Assembly: GCA_903813345.2 (NCBI GenBank)
Contig: CAIIXF020000010.1
Coordinates: forward strand, 16,193,181 to 16,257,180
Direction: 5' to 3'
Origin: Owenia fusiformis
Lineage: Eukaryota; Annelida; Polychaeta; Sabellida; Oweniidae
DNA: 64,000 nt
Shown: in pieces, positions 46,458-58,125 of the stretch
Position numbering within the stretch: position 1 is the stretch's first letter
How the letters are laid out: each line of letters begins with the position of its first letter
The notes under the pieces: model-generated
The model's input: only the letters and a program-made list of their open reading frames with translations
Database searches by the model: none
Told to the model about the DNA's origin: nothing
Made by a program: the position numbers and the translations under genes

Positions 46458-47424
46458 ACCATAAGTTTGTACCAGAGATATACACTCCCCTCCATAAGTT
46501 TATACCAGAGATATACACTCCCCTCCATAAGTTTATACCAGAGATGTACACTCCCCTCCATAAATTTATACCAGAGATATACACTCCCCTCCATAAGTTT
46601 ATACCAGAGATGTACACTCCCCTCCATAAATTTATACTAGAGATATACACTCCCTCCATAAGTTTATACCAGAGATATACACTCCCCTCCATAAGTTTAT
46701 ACTAGAGATATACACTCCCTCCATAAGTTTATACCAGAGATATACACTCCCCTCCATAAGTTTATACTAGAGATATACACTCCCCTCCATAAGTTTATAC
46801 CAGAGATATACACTCCCCTCCATAAGTTTATACCAGAGATATACACTTCCCTCCATAAGTTTATACCAGAGATATACACTCCCCTCCATAAGTTTATACC
46901 AGAGATATACACTCCCCTCCATAAGTTTATACCAGAGATATACACTCCCCTCCCTAAGTTTATACCAGAGATATACACTCCCCTCCATAAGTTTATACCA
47001 GAGATGTACACTCCCCTCCATAAGTTTATACCAGAGATATACACTCCCCTCCATAAGTTTATACCAGAGATGTACACTCCCCTCCATAAGTTTATACCAG
47101 AGATATACACCCCCCTCCATAAGTTTATACCAGAGATGTACACTCCCCTCCCTAAGTTTATACCAGAGATATACACTCCCCTCCATAAGTTTATACCAGA
47201 GATGTACACTGCCCTCCATAAGTTTATACCAGAAATATACACTCCGCTCCATAAGTTTATACCAGAGATGTACACTCCCCTCCCTAAGTTTATACCAGAG
47301 ATATACACTCCCCTCCATAAGTTTATACCAGAGATGTACACTCCCCTCCCTAAGTTTATACCAGAGATATACACTCCCCTCTATAAGTTTATACCAGAGA
47401 TATACACTCCCCTCCATAAGTTTG
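46458..47424. repeat. 33-bp minisatellite, about 29 units
   Basis: Unit TACACTCCCCTCCATAAGTT plus TATACCAGAGATA or its GATG variant. As 33 is divisible by 3, both strands stay open for hundreds of bases (for example repeated GVYISGINLWR on minus and MYTPLHKFIPE on plus). Two 32-bp units near 46650 and 46710 switch the frame. These open frames are by-products; there is no start context or splice signal to suggest a gene. The right end runs without a break into the element at 47405. Confidence 0.95.
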
Positions 47425-47817
47425 GCAACCGGAAATCCATTTTCGAATCACATATTGAAGCCTGTTTATGTTTGGCGATTTTTTTTTAATTTAATGTATA
47501 TTTGTCAGAAATGTTTAAACTATAGTATAAACCCTCGAGTTCAAAAGGGGTATTACTTGATCTTGACTTTGATAATTAATAAAAAGGTAATTAGTTGTCC
47601 CCCGTGTATGATTTCTGCAGGACATTATTCCTATATCCCTAGGAGCAGCTACATGAAAAACCAAAAAATGAAAAATCAGACTATGGGGGCTTACCTTGTA
47701 CCCCCCCTCCCTTAGGAACTCTTTGGTTAAAGGAACGAAGTAAAGATCCAAATGATAACAGGCATTGGGTCCCTACCAAACGAAGACTCCCGGTTGCCAT
47801 ACTTAAGGAGGGGAGTG
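47405..47817. mobile_element. 413-bp Tc1/mariner-type mini-element
   Basis: Left CACTCCCCTCCATAAGTTT followed by GGCAACCGG; right CCGGTTGCCATACTTAAGG then AGGGGAGTG. TA flanks both ends (47403-47404 and 47818-47819). The first 19 bases are the same as the minisatellite unit. No transposase. Confidence 0.85.
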
Positions 47818-47819
47818 TA

Positions 47820-49086
47820 CTTGACTTGACGTCTATGTGGACGTTTATACATGAAGCATAGCAGTATGTGTCGTATCAGCTTGATTAATTGAAATCGGTG
47901 TGAAATATTGAGCTTATTCTGGAATACTAAGCGACTGATATAATTGGATTGTTACAGCAGATAAAAATAAGATGTTTCTTTACTGTAGTTCACTGAATTG
48001 CATACAAATGCAACAGTGATTAAAAAGTAACATCATAAAATAAAGTAAATCAGTTAAAGTAGACCTACATCCATAATTAAAACACTTAAAGGGTAGTAAA
48101 TAGCTCGTGTTTCTCAGTTTAATACACTATGATAAATAGTATGTTACAGGGGCAGATCTGGAAACCAACAAGGGGGGGGGATATTTCAAGACTGAAAATT
48201 TTTCCCATTTTCTTGATAATTTGGCCTGAAATTAAAAAATAAGGCCTTATAAGACCCAGTAACGCCCAAAAGGCCCACTAATTGGGGCCCTGAAGATACC
48301 ACCGACAATGGCGACAATGAAATGTGTCATACATATTATGGTAGCATTATTTATTGTTCGATCTCGGATTTATACTACGTTTAAACTTTGTGACAACACT
48401 GGCTCAATATTAAGTTGAGGTTTTCCAAGTAATCATCATGTAAAACACTTTCTGTCGTATACATTTTTTGTCAGCAATATCTTTTTTGATAGGACAAAAT
48501 TTTCAAAACATTTCAAAACACTCTCTGAATTACTCGTGTAGGTATCTTTTTAATCTTATATAACAAGGTGTAAAAGAGTTTGTTTAAGGACAAACGAAGC
48601 CTCGTAAAGTCACCGTAACACAAATAAAGGTTCATTATTATTACTTTTTCTACTCTTCATTACAAAACAAAAATTATGTCAATCCCACCGTAATTGAATT
48701 GACGAATGTCTTGCGTAAAGGCGCCGTTTTTATCCAAGTGAATTTCCTGTTCTTACTCAGCTTCGGTCACGAAGACACTCAAGACTAACAGAAGTAATTG
48801 TTTAGGTCTTGGAAATCGGAAATGTGGAGAATTAATACTTTGATACTCTAGTTCCACTTCACCACTCAAATCCTTATATAACGGTAAAAACAGTACAGTA
48901 AATCGTACATATTTGATAGCTCCTACTAGGATAACCTAGGAGTAAGTGTCTGGGGAATTGCTTAATTGATGAGCGGTGACTACATCATGGATATTGGTAA
49001 ATATAAGACATGTATACATTTTAGAAATATCTACATTGATATTCCCCATCTTTTGGAACCAAAACTGAAACTTTTGACAGGTCTCA
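47820..49086. other. Noncoding; worn G-run repeat at 48152-48290
   Basis: GGCAGATCTGGAAACCAACA followed by a G-run and GGCCTTATAAG, GGCCC motifs marks a truncated TGGCGGATCC-family copy. Nothing else is recognised. Confidence 0.45.
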
Positions 49087-49434
49087 GGAGCGGATCTAGA
49101 AACCAATAATGGGGGGGGGGCATGTTTGATTGAAGTCTGAGAAAACAAAAACATTTTGGGCCCCTAAACCAAAAAGTGGGCCCAGAAGCACAAATATTGA
49201 AAATCTCAGGCCCATTTTCTGCTAATTTGTCCTAAAATTAAGACCTCACAAGGCCTATTTTTGCCAAAAGGCCCATAAAACCCATCGTGAGATATCACAG
49301 CCTTCTCTCAGTGTCCTTCTAGAATTCTTGTGCATAGCAGAGATGGTCTGAGTATCAGAATGCAGCATAAAACCGTTTCAAAAAGATTTGGGCCCCTGCC
49401 CCCCCCCCCCCCCAGATCCGCCAGTGGGTCTAAT
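49087..49434. mobile_element. G-run mini-element, GGCGGATC family
   Basis: Left GAGCGGATCTAGAAACCAAT with a G-run; right a run of about 15 C and then AGATCCGCCAG. The interior carries TGGGCCCAGAAG and GGCCC blocks. Confidence 0.75.
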
Positions 49435-51189
49435 AAATAGTATCAAAGAAACTAAACTCTTGTAAACTTTATTCAATAACTATTACATGTAATATGACAA
49501 TTAATTGTTCCTCCTTGAGGAGTGAGTTATAACAGCTAGGAGGCCGACGGCACAAAAGCGGTGATTATTAAAAAAAAGTTAGTGGTCTTCCGCGGGACTA
49601 TATTCTATGACGGCATTCTCAAGAAAAAATTCAGTGTATACATGAAAAGTTGAACGGCTCATGCGCATTCATATTCTTGCATATCTTTATGATATTTGGT
49701 GGGATGGTAGATTATATCTAGATCTATAGAATGAATTAAATTAAATCACACATTGAAAAGAATTGGAGGTAGAAAAATCGCGCCGGCCGATAAACTTTTT
49801 TTGGACAAAAAAAATCTTATTTTTTCAACATTTTAGCAAAAACTGTAACGATCATACAGTTTTGGATATTTTTTCCTCAAACTTTCTGAATATTGACTCC
49901 CTTATGTGGTTTAATTTATGTGAAAAAATTGGGAATTTATGATCATTTCAATGTAGTTTCCGTAAATCTCAAAGTTAGGTGAGTCACTTTTTAAAAATGG
50001 CCATTTTTGAGCTTATGGCGTCATCAAAGACGTTCTCGGATAACGTAAACAAGGTATATAATTTGCTTATCTTTTACAAGTGCGTTCTCAATGAGTCTTA
50101 AATTTTCACAATTTGTAGTATTTATTCTTGGGTTTCAAATTATGCAATTTTGAGAAATAAATGTAATGAGGATATACCAAGATATTATCATTTAAATCAG
50201 GAAAGCAAATTGACTGCATTCCCTACGACGTGATTCGCTTTCATTTTTACGCCATTTTTGGTCGCGTACCTCTTTGGCTTAAAACTGTAACAATTTGTCA
50301 ATTTTTTATAGATCAATCTCAAATTTCACGTGTGGTATCCTCAATATTTTTTAAAATATTGTAGCGATTTTTTTCTAAAATAAAACGTTAATACAACTAA
50401 TAAAACTTTATTCGAAAATGATGTTTAAAATTTGTGAAAAATATTGACTCCGTTTTGACGTCGAATTTGTCATTTAAAGTAAAACTTGGTGTCATCACTT
50501 TCAACATATGTTTCTCATTATAAAACTGAAGAATGTAGACTTAAATGTATTCACAGCTGAAGATTATATTCTTATTTGGAAAAGTATTTACTTTTGTGAT
50601 GTTTGATGCTGTATTTTTAGAACAATTGACCATGACATATTGACCTCTTAAACTATACGGAGTGAGAAACCAATATTGTGCCGTTTTATACAAAACAAAC
50701 AAAGCCCTGTCAAAGTACTTGTCTATTTTGCAATTTAAACAGTATTAATTTGAATAATTTTCTTAATCTAAAACTATTTATTTTAAGAAAAATGTTTTTA
50801 ATTGTCATGAGAGCCGTTAGAATATAAATAATCAATGACAGGTTCATTGACTTACCCTGTACGTACCCGGAAGTGGAAGGGCAACTAACGTGAGTGCAAT
50901 TTTGTGGATTTTTGTTTGTTCCGGTTCTCGAAAGAAAAAAGAAAATATATTTTAGATTAGACCTAGATTCAATAAACCTCGTATATTTGATGTATATACT
51001 ACATCAGTAAATATGTAGAAACTTAAGTTACATATCCCAGACATATAGAAGTGTTCATTTCAATGTGACTACTAGGAGGCTGAAAGTGAAAGATTTAAAA
51101 ATTTAGAGTTCCAAATCGGACGGAAGGTGTTTTTAGAATTATGCTGAGTTGTTATAAAAAGTAAGCTTGACAGTTGATTGTTTGGGATA
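49435..51189. other. AT-rich noncoding, nothing recognised
   Basis: Long T- and A-runs, no coding frame and no element end that I can support. Confidence 0.4.
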
Positions 51190-52092
51190 TGCAGGCCTGT
51201 AGACACTTTTTACCAATGGGAGTGGTTTTACCAAGGGGGAGCTTTTGTCAAGGGGGGAGACCCTATCTGTTGCAAGACTAACGCCTGGCATAACCGTCAC
51301 CATGTTATTCGGTGTTTTTTAAGTAGCGCAAGGATCCTGTCATGACCGTGGTAATGTTATCGTGAAAGCCTGGTATAACCGCGACAATGCTGTATTATAT
51401 TAAAATGCCTGCCATGACCGTGGTAGTGTAATCGTGTAAGCCTGGCGCGACCGCAACCTTTATATGACATTAATGACCTTCATGTTTCGCCCATTGCTGT
51501 TGGTATTTTTTATGGATAAATCTTATTAATTGATCATTATAGAAAGTATATGCTTTCGAATCAAAGCTCCTTGAATGAGAGTAGAGATATAGTTTGTTCA
51601 CAAATTATTTATGAGTAAAAATTAGGTTTTCGTTGTGAAATTAATACACATTTTTAGTAGTCTTTATTTACATATTTAAGGTAGTTAAACACGAAGAAAA
51701 ATTGTCATTACAGTGTTCTCAAGCTACTTTAAATACAACCACGGTCATGAGAGGCCTTGCAATATAATATAGCATTGTCACGGTTATGACAGGCCTTGCA
51801 AGCATTGTAACGGTCATATCAGGCTTTAACATTACCACGGTCATGACAGGCCTTATAAGCATTGTCACGGTCATATTAGGCTTTAACATTACCACGGTCA
51901 TGACAGGATCCTTGCGCTACTTAAAAAACACCGAATAACATGGTGACGGTTACACCAGGCGTTAGTCTTGCAATAGATAGCATGTGCAAGGGGGAGCTTT
52001 TTGACAGTTTTGGTTAAAATTTCATGCAAAAGGTGCTTGAACTGGTGAAAACTGCATAATTTTGAAAGAGGGGCCTTGCTACGGGCCTGATA
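51190..52092. mobile_element. G-run mini-element split by a nested long-TIR element
   Basis: Left GCAGGCCTGTAGACAC and right GCTACGGGCCTGATAAG are the family's ends, and GGTGAAAACTGCATAATTTTG near the right end is its signature. 51263-51980 is a later insertion. Confidence 0.7.
51263..51980. mobile_element. 718-bp long-TIR element with GACCGTGG mini-repeats
   Basis: Left CTATCTGTTGCAAGACTAAC and its inverse GTTAGTCTTGCAATAGATAG at the right. The first ~97 bp of the two arms differ at only a few positions. Inside, both arms consist of spaced units around TCATGACCGTGGTAATGTTA and ATATGACCGTTACAATGC. No open frame and no clear target duplication. Confidence 0.85.
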
Positions 52093-52137
52093 AGGTACAG
52101 CATGAACATAGGCCCAGGTCAAAGTTTAGTATAAGTA

Positions 52138-52498
52138 CCGGATTTTCTCGCATATAAGCCCTGGGCGTATAACTGAAAGAAGGGGCAATTTCGTCTGTTA
52201 TTTTACCTCTTATTTTTCGCCCATGGGCGTATAAGTGTACTACTTTCGATTTTTGGCCCAGTGGGCGTAAAGGTGAGAAGAGCTGATGAATACAATGGAA
52301 TGTTAAGTTGTTAATGAATGTTAATACAATGAAACAAAGTACGACAGAACGATCTGCCAGTGACAAAATACTCTTGAATTTATTGAAAAAATCAATAAAT
52401 AGTCATTTTTTATAGGCCCATGGGCGTATAAGCGTACTATATTCGATTTTTGGCCCATGGGCCTAAGTTTAGGGGGGCGTATATGCGAGAAAATCCGG
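52138..52498. mobile_element. 361-bp TA-target mini-element
   Basis: Starts CCGGATTTTCTCGCATATAA and ends TATATGCGAGAAAATCCGG, flanked by TA at 52136-52137 and 52499-52500. The interior repeats GGCCCATGGGCGTATAAG. The minus-strand open frame across it is incidental. Confidence 0.9.
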
Positions 52499-52805
52499 TA
52501 AGTCCAATATAATATTCACAGGTGCCCCACTTCAATCGAAATATTTAAAAATCTCGCAGTCTCAGGTACGAGTTCTCCTAACTGGTATCAAATTGTACAT
52601 GTATTCCCAAATCTGTCCAAAATCTTCTTCAAAGTGGTTCTATGTAAGTTCATCTCTCTGGTTTATATATTATATAAAAGACTAGGGGATACTAGTCGAA
52701 AGTCTCAATGGGATAAATATTCTCTGAAGTAATGAATAAACTTACTTAAACATTCTTCAAAGTGTTTTCAAACTTTTGCATATAATATTCGACTTACTAA
52801 TACTT

Positions 52806-53095
52806 TAACCTGGGCCTATGAACATGAGAGTGATGAAATTTGAGCAAACTGATATTTTCATTGTTTCAGAAAGATTTGGTCTAGCTTCTTGATATTTTTA
52901 TTTGTAAATGTTAGAGATATCATAGGACGAAAATAAGAAAATTCTAGTCTATATTATATTCACCATGCATTTTGGAAGTTTAGGGTCATATGCAAGCGTC
53001 AGATGTAGTATATGGTATAAGGCGCAGGTAAATTTCACTGAGATAAAACACGAATTCAAATTCATTGTGTTGTACCTAACCCATTGCCATTTGGG
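52806..53095 (+). repeat. Single arm of the fold-back family
   Basis: GAGTGATGAAATTTGAGCAA, TTTTCATTGTTTCAGAAAG, GGTCTAGCTTCTTGATATTT, then GGTATAAGGCGCAGGTAAA and GTGTTGTACCTAACCC follow the order of the arm at 44720-44960. Only one arm is present. Confidence 0.65.
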
Positions 53096-54429
53096 TTAAA
53101 AAGATAAACATTTTCAACTCTGATTAAAAATTGTGTAGAAATAGACTATTAATCATCATTCTTGTCTCATAACTTCTTATTCTAGCTAATACATAGATTG
53201 AATCTTCTCTGCTGCTGTAACATAAATGTTCTCTCTTTTCCTTGCTTAAAATGATCATATATTTTATAATAGAATTTTTGGATTCCATTCCGAACTTTAA
53301 AATTATGTATTATTTAATATTTGTATAATAATTTTCAGTTTCAGGAATGAATTGGTACTGTGGCTGTTAGAAGACAATGGATTTCACAATAACTTTTTAT
53401 GCAGGCCTTCATAATATCAGGTAAATAATTTCTGTTTTAACCTTCATTAGCACATTCTATTTTACAACCTAAATGGTATTTTGGGGTAATGGAAATGATA
53501 CCCCAGATCTAAATGCTGACTAATTGATTTTCTATGCAATATCTCATCTTGGTGCATTATGGTCAACAACCTCCAGAATGAATGCTTTGGCTCAATGGAA
53601 ATGCCATTGAGCACACTGATAAGGTGACAGGACCAAATCTTTCAAAAAACAATTGAAAAAGGCAATCACACCAAAACTGTTAATCATATTGAAGGTGCTG
53701 TGCATGTTTGTTTTGTTGTGATGGCCTTTTCCTGAATCATTTCCACTCGATAGATCTAAGCAGAAAGATTCAAACTGTAAAATTGCAGACTTCTGATACT
53801 TGACTACTCATTTTTCAGATTTTGTAAAAGCAACAACTGAATGGCCTATTGAAAGGATGTTTTGATGACAGCATACTTTGACTTCGGAGCAAGAGGGTCA
53901 AACAGTATCCTGTGGGATCAGCTGGACTTCTGTTGCTGTCTAGAAATTTCTTAACATTGATTATGAATACAACAGTCTTCCTACTCCCCTCCTGTGTCAG
54001 CTTCAACAGTCTAAACCAACCATATGACAGTAGTGTTGGGACAGTTAACTTAATTCCAACAAACAAGGTTTGGTAGGGATATAGTGAGCCCCCAGTTCAT
54101 CCATTGAACAACTCAGATACTAGTGGATGGATTTTTTTCACATTGGGTGGAAAGATGTGTATTGGTAATTGTTTTAAGCAAAACAAACAATTTTCGAGAT
54201 GGCAACCACTTTAAAATGTCAGGATTTTTTGTGAAAATCTAAAATTTTTAAGCAAAGTGGTGAATATTTCTGTTTGAAATTTTGGAAGTAAATTCACAAA
54301 ATACATCTATTTCACCTATATTACGTGTTTTTCAGCCTGACCCCTAGGTATGTGTATGGGGTCGGGAATACTGGAATTTTTGTTTGTTTTGAGATCTTTT
54401 TCAGTACATGTATAGCTCTGTAATGCTAA
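53096..54429. other. Noncoding with weak exon-like traces
   Basis: A 75-bp stretch at 53346-53420 has acceptor and donor signals, and a plus-strand frame near 53870 reads like an Ig-domain fragment (EQEGQTVSCGISW), but stops interrupt it. No gene is called. Confidence 0.3.
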
Positions 54430-54760
54430 AATGAAAGATTAGTTCAAACAGATTTCAAGTTCAGTATTGTTTTTCCGATTTAGATTTAAGAACATTCAAA
54501 GGGGCTGTCTAAATTGGGATTTCACAATTTCCCGACCACTTCCAAAAATAAGTCTATACGGCTATATTACACTCAAATTGAAGGCATTGCAGAGTAGATC
54601 ACAATAATGGTATTGTTTTTCTGATTTGATCCTCAGAAAATTCAAAATGGCCACCTAATAGGGAATTTCACAATATTTCACCCATCTCTTCAAAGTAGAC
54701 TATTTTTATACTCAAATTGAAGGAATTTTAGAGTAGATCACAATTATTATATTGTTTTCT
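54430..54760 (+). repeat. Diverged ~140-bp tandem pair
   Basis: CACTCAAATTGAAGGCATTG, CAGAGTAGATCACAATAAT and TATTGTTTTTCTGAT recur about 135-145 bp later as ACTCAAATTGAAGGAATTTT, AGAGTAGATCACAATTATT and TATTGTTTTCTGAT. Confidence 0.65.
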
Positions 54761-55292
54761 GATTCTTCCCTCAAACTGGCTGCCTAAAGTATGGACACAT
54801 TATATAACATTAGATCTCAAATAAATGTAATGTGTTGTCTTTATGATCTCTGAAATAAACAATCATATGTGTATAAGGTATTATTGGAAAGATTATTCAA
54901 TTCCCAGTATTTTGAGCTTACTTTTAAGTATATTGAACCATTATTAATGAAGAAATTCATTTTATAAGAACACAAGGATTTATCGTTTCAAGTCAAAACT
55001 ACTGAAAATTTGGGCATGTCAGTAACTTTAACAAGCTCAACTTTTCTCCTAGGTGGGTTAAAGGAACATTTTTTGCTAAAACATGCCTCATGAAATTTAA
55101 AAAAAATTATTTGACCTTGTACACTACCATGGTGTTTTGTCACTCTATAAACAGGTCCTTTTTACTCGATTTTTGTATGATAAAAAATTATGTTTGGGTC
55201 TGTTATAAAGGACCAGGTACAGTATGGCAAGTGATTTTGGACAGTCATATCTTAATCCATTAGTACTTTCTTGCCAAAGGGCAGTGGTTTTT

Positions 55293-57597
55293 AGCTCACA
55301 TGGTGAGCTTTTGCAATCACTCACTTGTCTGTCTGTGCGTCCGTGCGTGCGTCCATCCGTCGGTCTGTCCATCAACAATAGTGGCACATTTTTAAAACCT
55401 CTGTAGATAGGATTCTCGTTTTGAGTTATTTTTGTTCAACATCATTACAGAAAACTCCCCTCCGACTCCTGGTTCTAAAGCTCACCCATTTTCAAGATGG
55501 CTGCCATTTTTGTCTCGTGAAATTCATTTTGACCCATTTCCTAGCTTTACAAATAATGTCAGGTGTCCTGCATTGTAAATATCCATGTCAATGTGAAGAG
55601 TAGTTATATGAAATAATTTTGTTACAAAAAATCAGTAAAAAATTGTATCCGTTTTTTTTATTTTCAGCCATTTTAGTTAACATGGATTTGTCCATCTGTC
55701 TGGCGAAATCCACTTTTGGACCATTTGCCTGAAAACCTCTGTCGATAAGATTCCCGTTTTAAGTTATTTATGTTCAACATAAATACAGAAAACTCCCCTA
55801 TGACTCCTGGTTAAAAAGCTCGCCTATTTTCAAAATGGCCCCCATTTTTGTCTCGCGAAATTCACTTTCAAACCCATTTCCTAGCTTTCAAAATAATTTC
55901 AGGTGTTGTAAAATCCATGTCAATGTAAAGAGTAGTTGTATGAAATAATTTTGTAACAAAAAATCGGCAAAAAATCATATCCGATTTTTTTTTTCAGCCA
56001 TTTTAGTTAACATTTATTTGTCCATCTGTCTTTCAGTCAGTCCAAGATAGTGGCAAGTTTAAAAACCAATGTCTGTCAACACTTGGCTCTTTTTAAATCC
56101 TCTGTAGATAGGATTGATTCCTGTTTTAGAATATTTTTGTTCAGCATCAATAAAGAAAAAACCCCTGTGACACACTACCCTACCTCGATCACGCATGCGC
56201 GAATTTTTTGGCTTTCAATCAGGTCGCTTTTGAGTATATCGACTGCTTACTCAAAAGGTTAATACGTTTGGTGCTCGGAGTGAGTCAATATTGCTATTCA
56301 CTACACTTCAGTGGTGCAATAGTGAAGTCGATGTTCCAAGTTATATGATAGTTATAGAAAGAATGAAAATAATATCGTTTTAAATTTTAAAATATTTGAT
56401 ATGTCATAGTACACGGTACACAATTGCAAAAGTTGATCAATACAGGGTACAAGGAATGTAAATTGTTCAATAGTACAGGGAGCGAGAAAGTAAGCTGATT
56501 ATACAGACATACGATGTTCCGACCTCATGTACATTTACGCTGCAAACAGTGAAAGTAATGCTAAAAAGGTCGCCTGTTGATGCTTTAGGGTGTCATCAAT
56601 TGTTATTTAATCCAAATAAAGTAAACATTATTTTGTAGATTTAGACACAGGCTTTCAGGTCGTATGCATTTTAGTCATAAAATAAACAAGAACGCTAGAT
56701 TATACGTGTTACTAGGGTATTAAATTGAAATAAAATAACAAAATTAAATGTTAAGACGTTAATGATAATTATATAAATGACTATCCGCTATCAGTATTAA
56801 TGGCTTATCCGCTACTCAGAATAATTAAAATTGCCTGAACTACATGTGAAGAATCGTTCTATATAACCCCTTGAATGGTATAATTCACTACCGTCCTCAA
56901 AAACCGATCATTTAGAATGTTTTGTTCAAATTCACAAAAATACAGTTGAATAACATTCTAGAAAACGTATCCACCTATAACACGATGACACGCAGTTGAA
57001 ATAATAGTTCACTGTTTTTTTTTGTTACATATCAATGTAACATTTTCGAAGGGAAACTTACATGCTCCCTGTACGTTGACAGATTTACTGAAATGTATCG
57101 TGTATTGTGTTGAGATTTGCTTCACTGCGCCCACTATTATCTATCTTTGCCTATAGGGTTTTTTTGCCAACAATATTCTACAAACTGCTTGATGAATCAA
57201 TTCTATGTCTGGTAGAACACTAGAAATAAATGTAAATGTAAAATGTATTTTACGTTCAGAAATATGGAATTAAACCCACGTCCTCCATTTGCAACTTAGC
57301 TGTACCCTGTTTCCATTTTAAACGTGGTCACGTGGTAGGGTAGTGTGTGTGACTTCTGCTTCAAAAGCTCGCCTATTTTCAAAACGGCCACCATTTTTGT
57401 CTTGTGAAATTCACTTTTGGCCCATTTCCTAGCTTTACGAATAATTCCAGATGTCCTACATTGTAAAAGCCATGTCTTTGTAAAGAGTAGTTGTATGAAA
57501 TAATTTTGTTACAAAAAATCAGCAAAAACATCATATCCATTTTTTTATTTTCTGTCATTTTAGCCATCATTCACTTTTGAGCAACACCATGTGAGCC
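55293..57597 (+). repeat. Long interspersed repeat with AGCTCACATGGTGAGC ends
   Basis: Starts AGCTCACATGGTGAGCTTTTG, then TCACTTGTCTGTCTGTGCGT and a run of CCATCCGTCGGTC. It ends CACCATGTGAGC, the inverse of its start. The body is three units of ~340-370 bp sharing CCTCTGTAGATAGGATT, ACAGAAAACTCCCCT, AAGCTCGCC, CCATTTTTGTCTCG and CCATTTCCTAGCTTT. The third unit is split by 56171-57347. Noncoding. Confidence 0.8.
56171..57347. mobile_element. 1177-bp TIR element, about 5-bp target duplication
   Basis: Starts CACACTACCCTACC and ends GGTAGGGTAGTGTG. TGTGA is on both sides (56166-56170 and 57348-57352). The sequence outside rejoins as CCCCTGTGACTTCTG, matching CCCCTATGACTCCTGG of the neighbouring unit, which confirms an insertion. 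No open frame; superfamily not assigned. Confidence 0.85.
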
Positions 57598-57619
57598 CAG
57601 TACCCACGGTACTAATTTT

Positions 57620-58125
57620 TATTTAAAACAATGTAGGCACACATGTAAAAAGGGTATAATTGTAAATTATTGCGCTTGAGTGTGCAGAAATTATTGTTCA
57701 CCCAGATGGCACGATGACATCATAAACTATCAATCCGAGTAAGATATTTATTCAGTGATGTCTAGGCATACATGCAAAATAAGGTGTAATGGTAAATTAT
57801 TGCGTTTGAGTGTGCAGAAATTATTGTTCAGCCAGATTAGCAAATTAAAATATGATGTCTAGGCATACATGCAAAATAAGGTGTAATGGTAAATTATTGC
57901 GTTTGAGTGTGCAGAAATTATTGTTCAGCCAGATTAGCAAATTAAAATATGATGTCTAGGCATACATGCAAAAAAAGGTATAATTGTAAATTATTGCGCT
58001 TGAGTGTGCAGAAATTATTGTTCACCCAGATGGCACGATGACATCATAAACTATCAATCCGAGTAAGATATTTATTCAGTGCAAAAGGCCAGAGATAGCA
58101 AATTAAAATATGATGTCTGATAAAT
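57620..58125 (+). repeat. Tandem array of ~97- and ~130-bp units
   Basis: GGCATACATGCAAAATAAGG, TAATGGTAAATTATTGCG and GAGTGTGCAGAAATTATTG recur four times. The outer two units carry an extra GATGGCACGATGACATCATA segment; the inner two (starting 57760 and 57857, 97 bp apart) do not. Confidence 0.9.

Noticed and set aside
46423-47489. Long open frames of 89-225 codons on both strands, repeating GVYISGINLWR or MYTPLHKFIPE
   Set aside because: They exist because the 33-bp unit is divisible by three and lacks stops. Opposite strands are open at once and there is no start or splice context.
52079-52366. 95-codon minus-strand open frame
   Set aside because: It lies across the TA-target mini-element at 52138-52498, whose repeats of GGGCGTATAAG keep the frame open.
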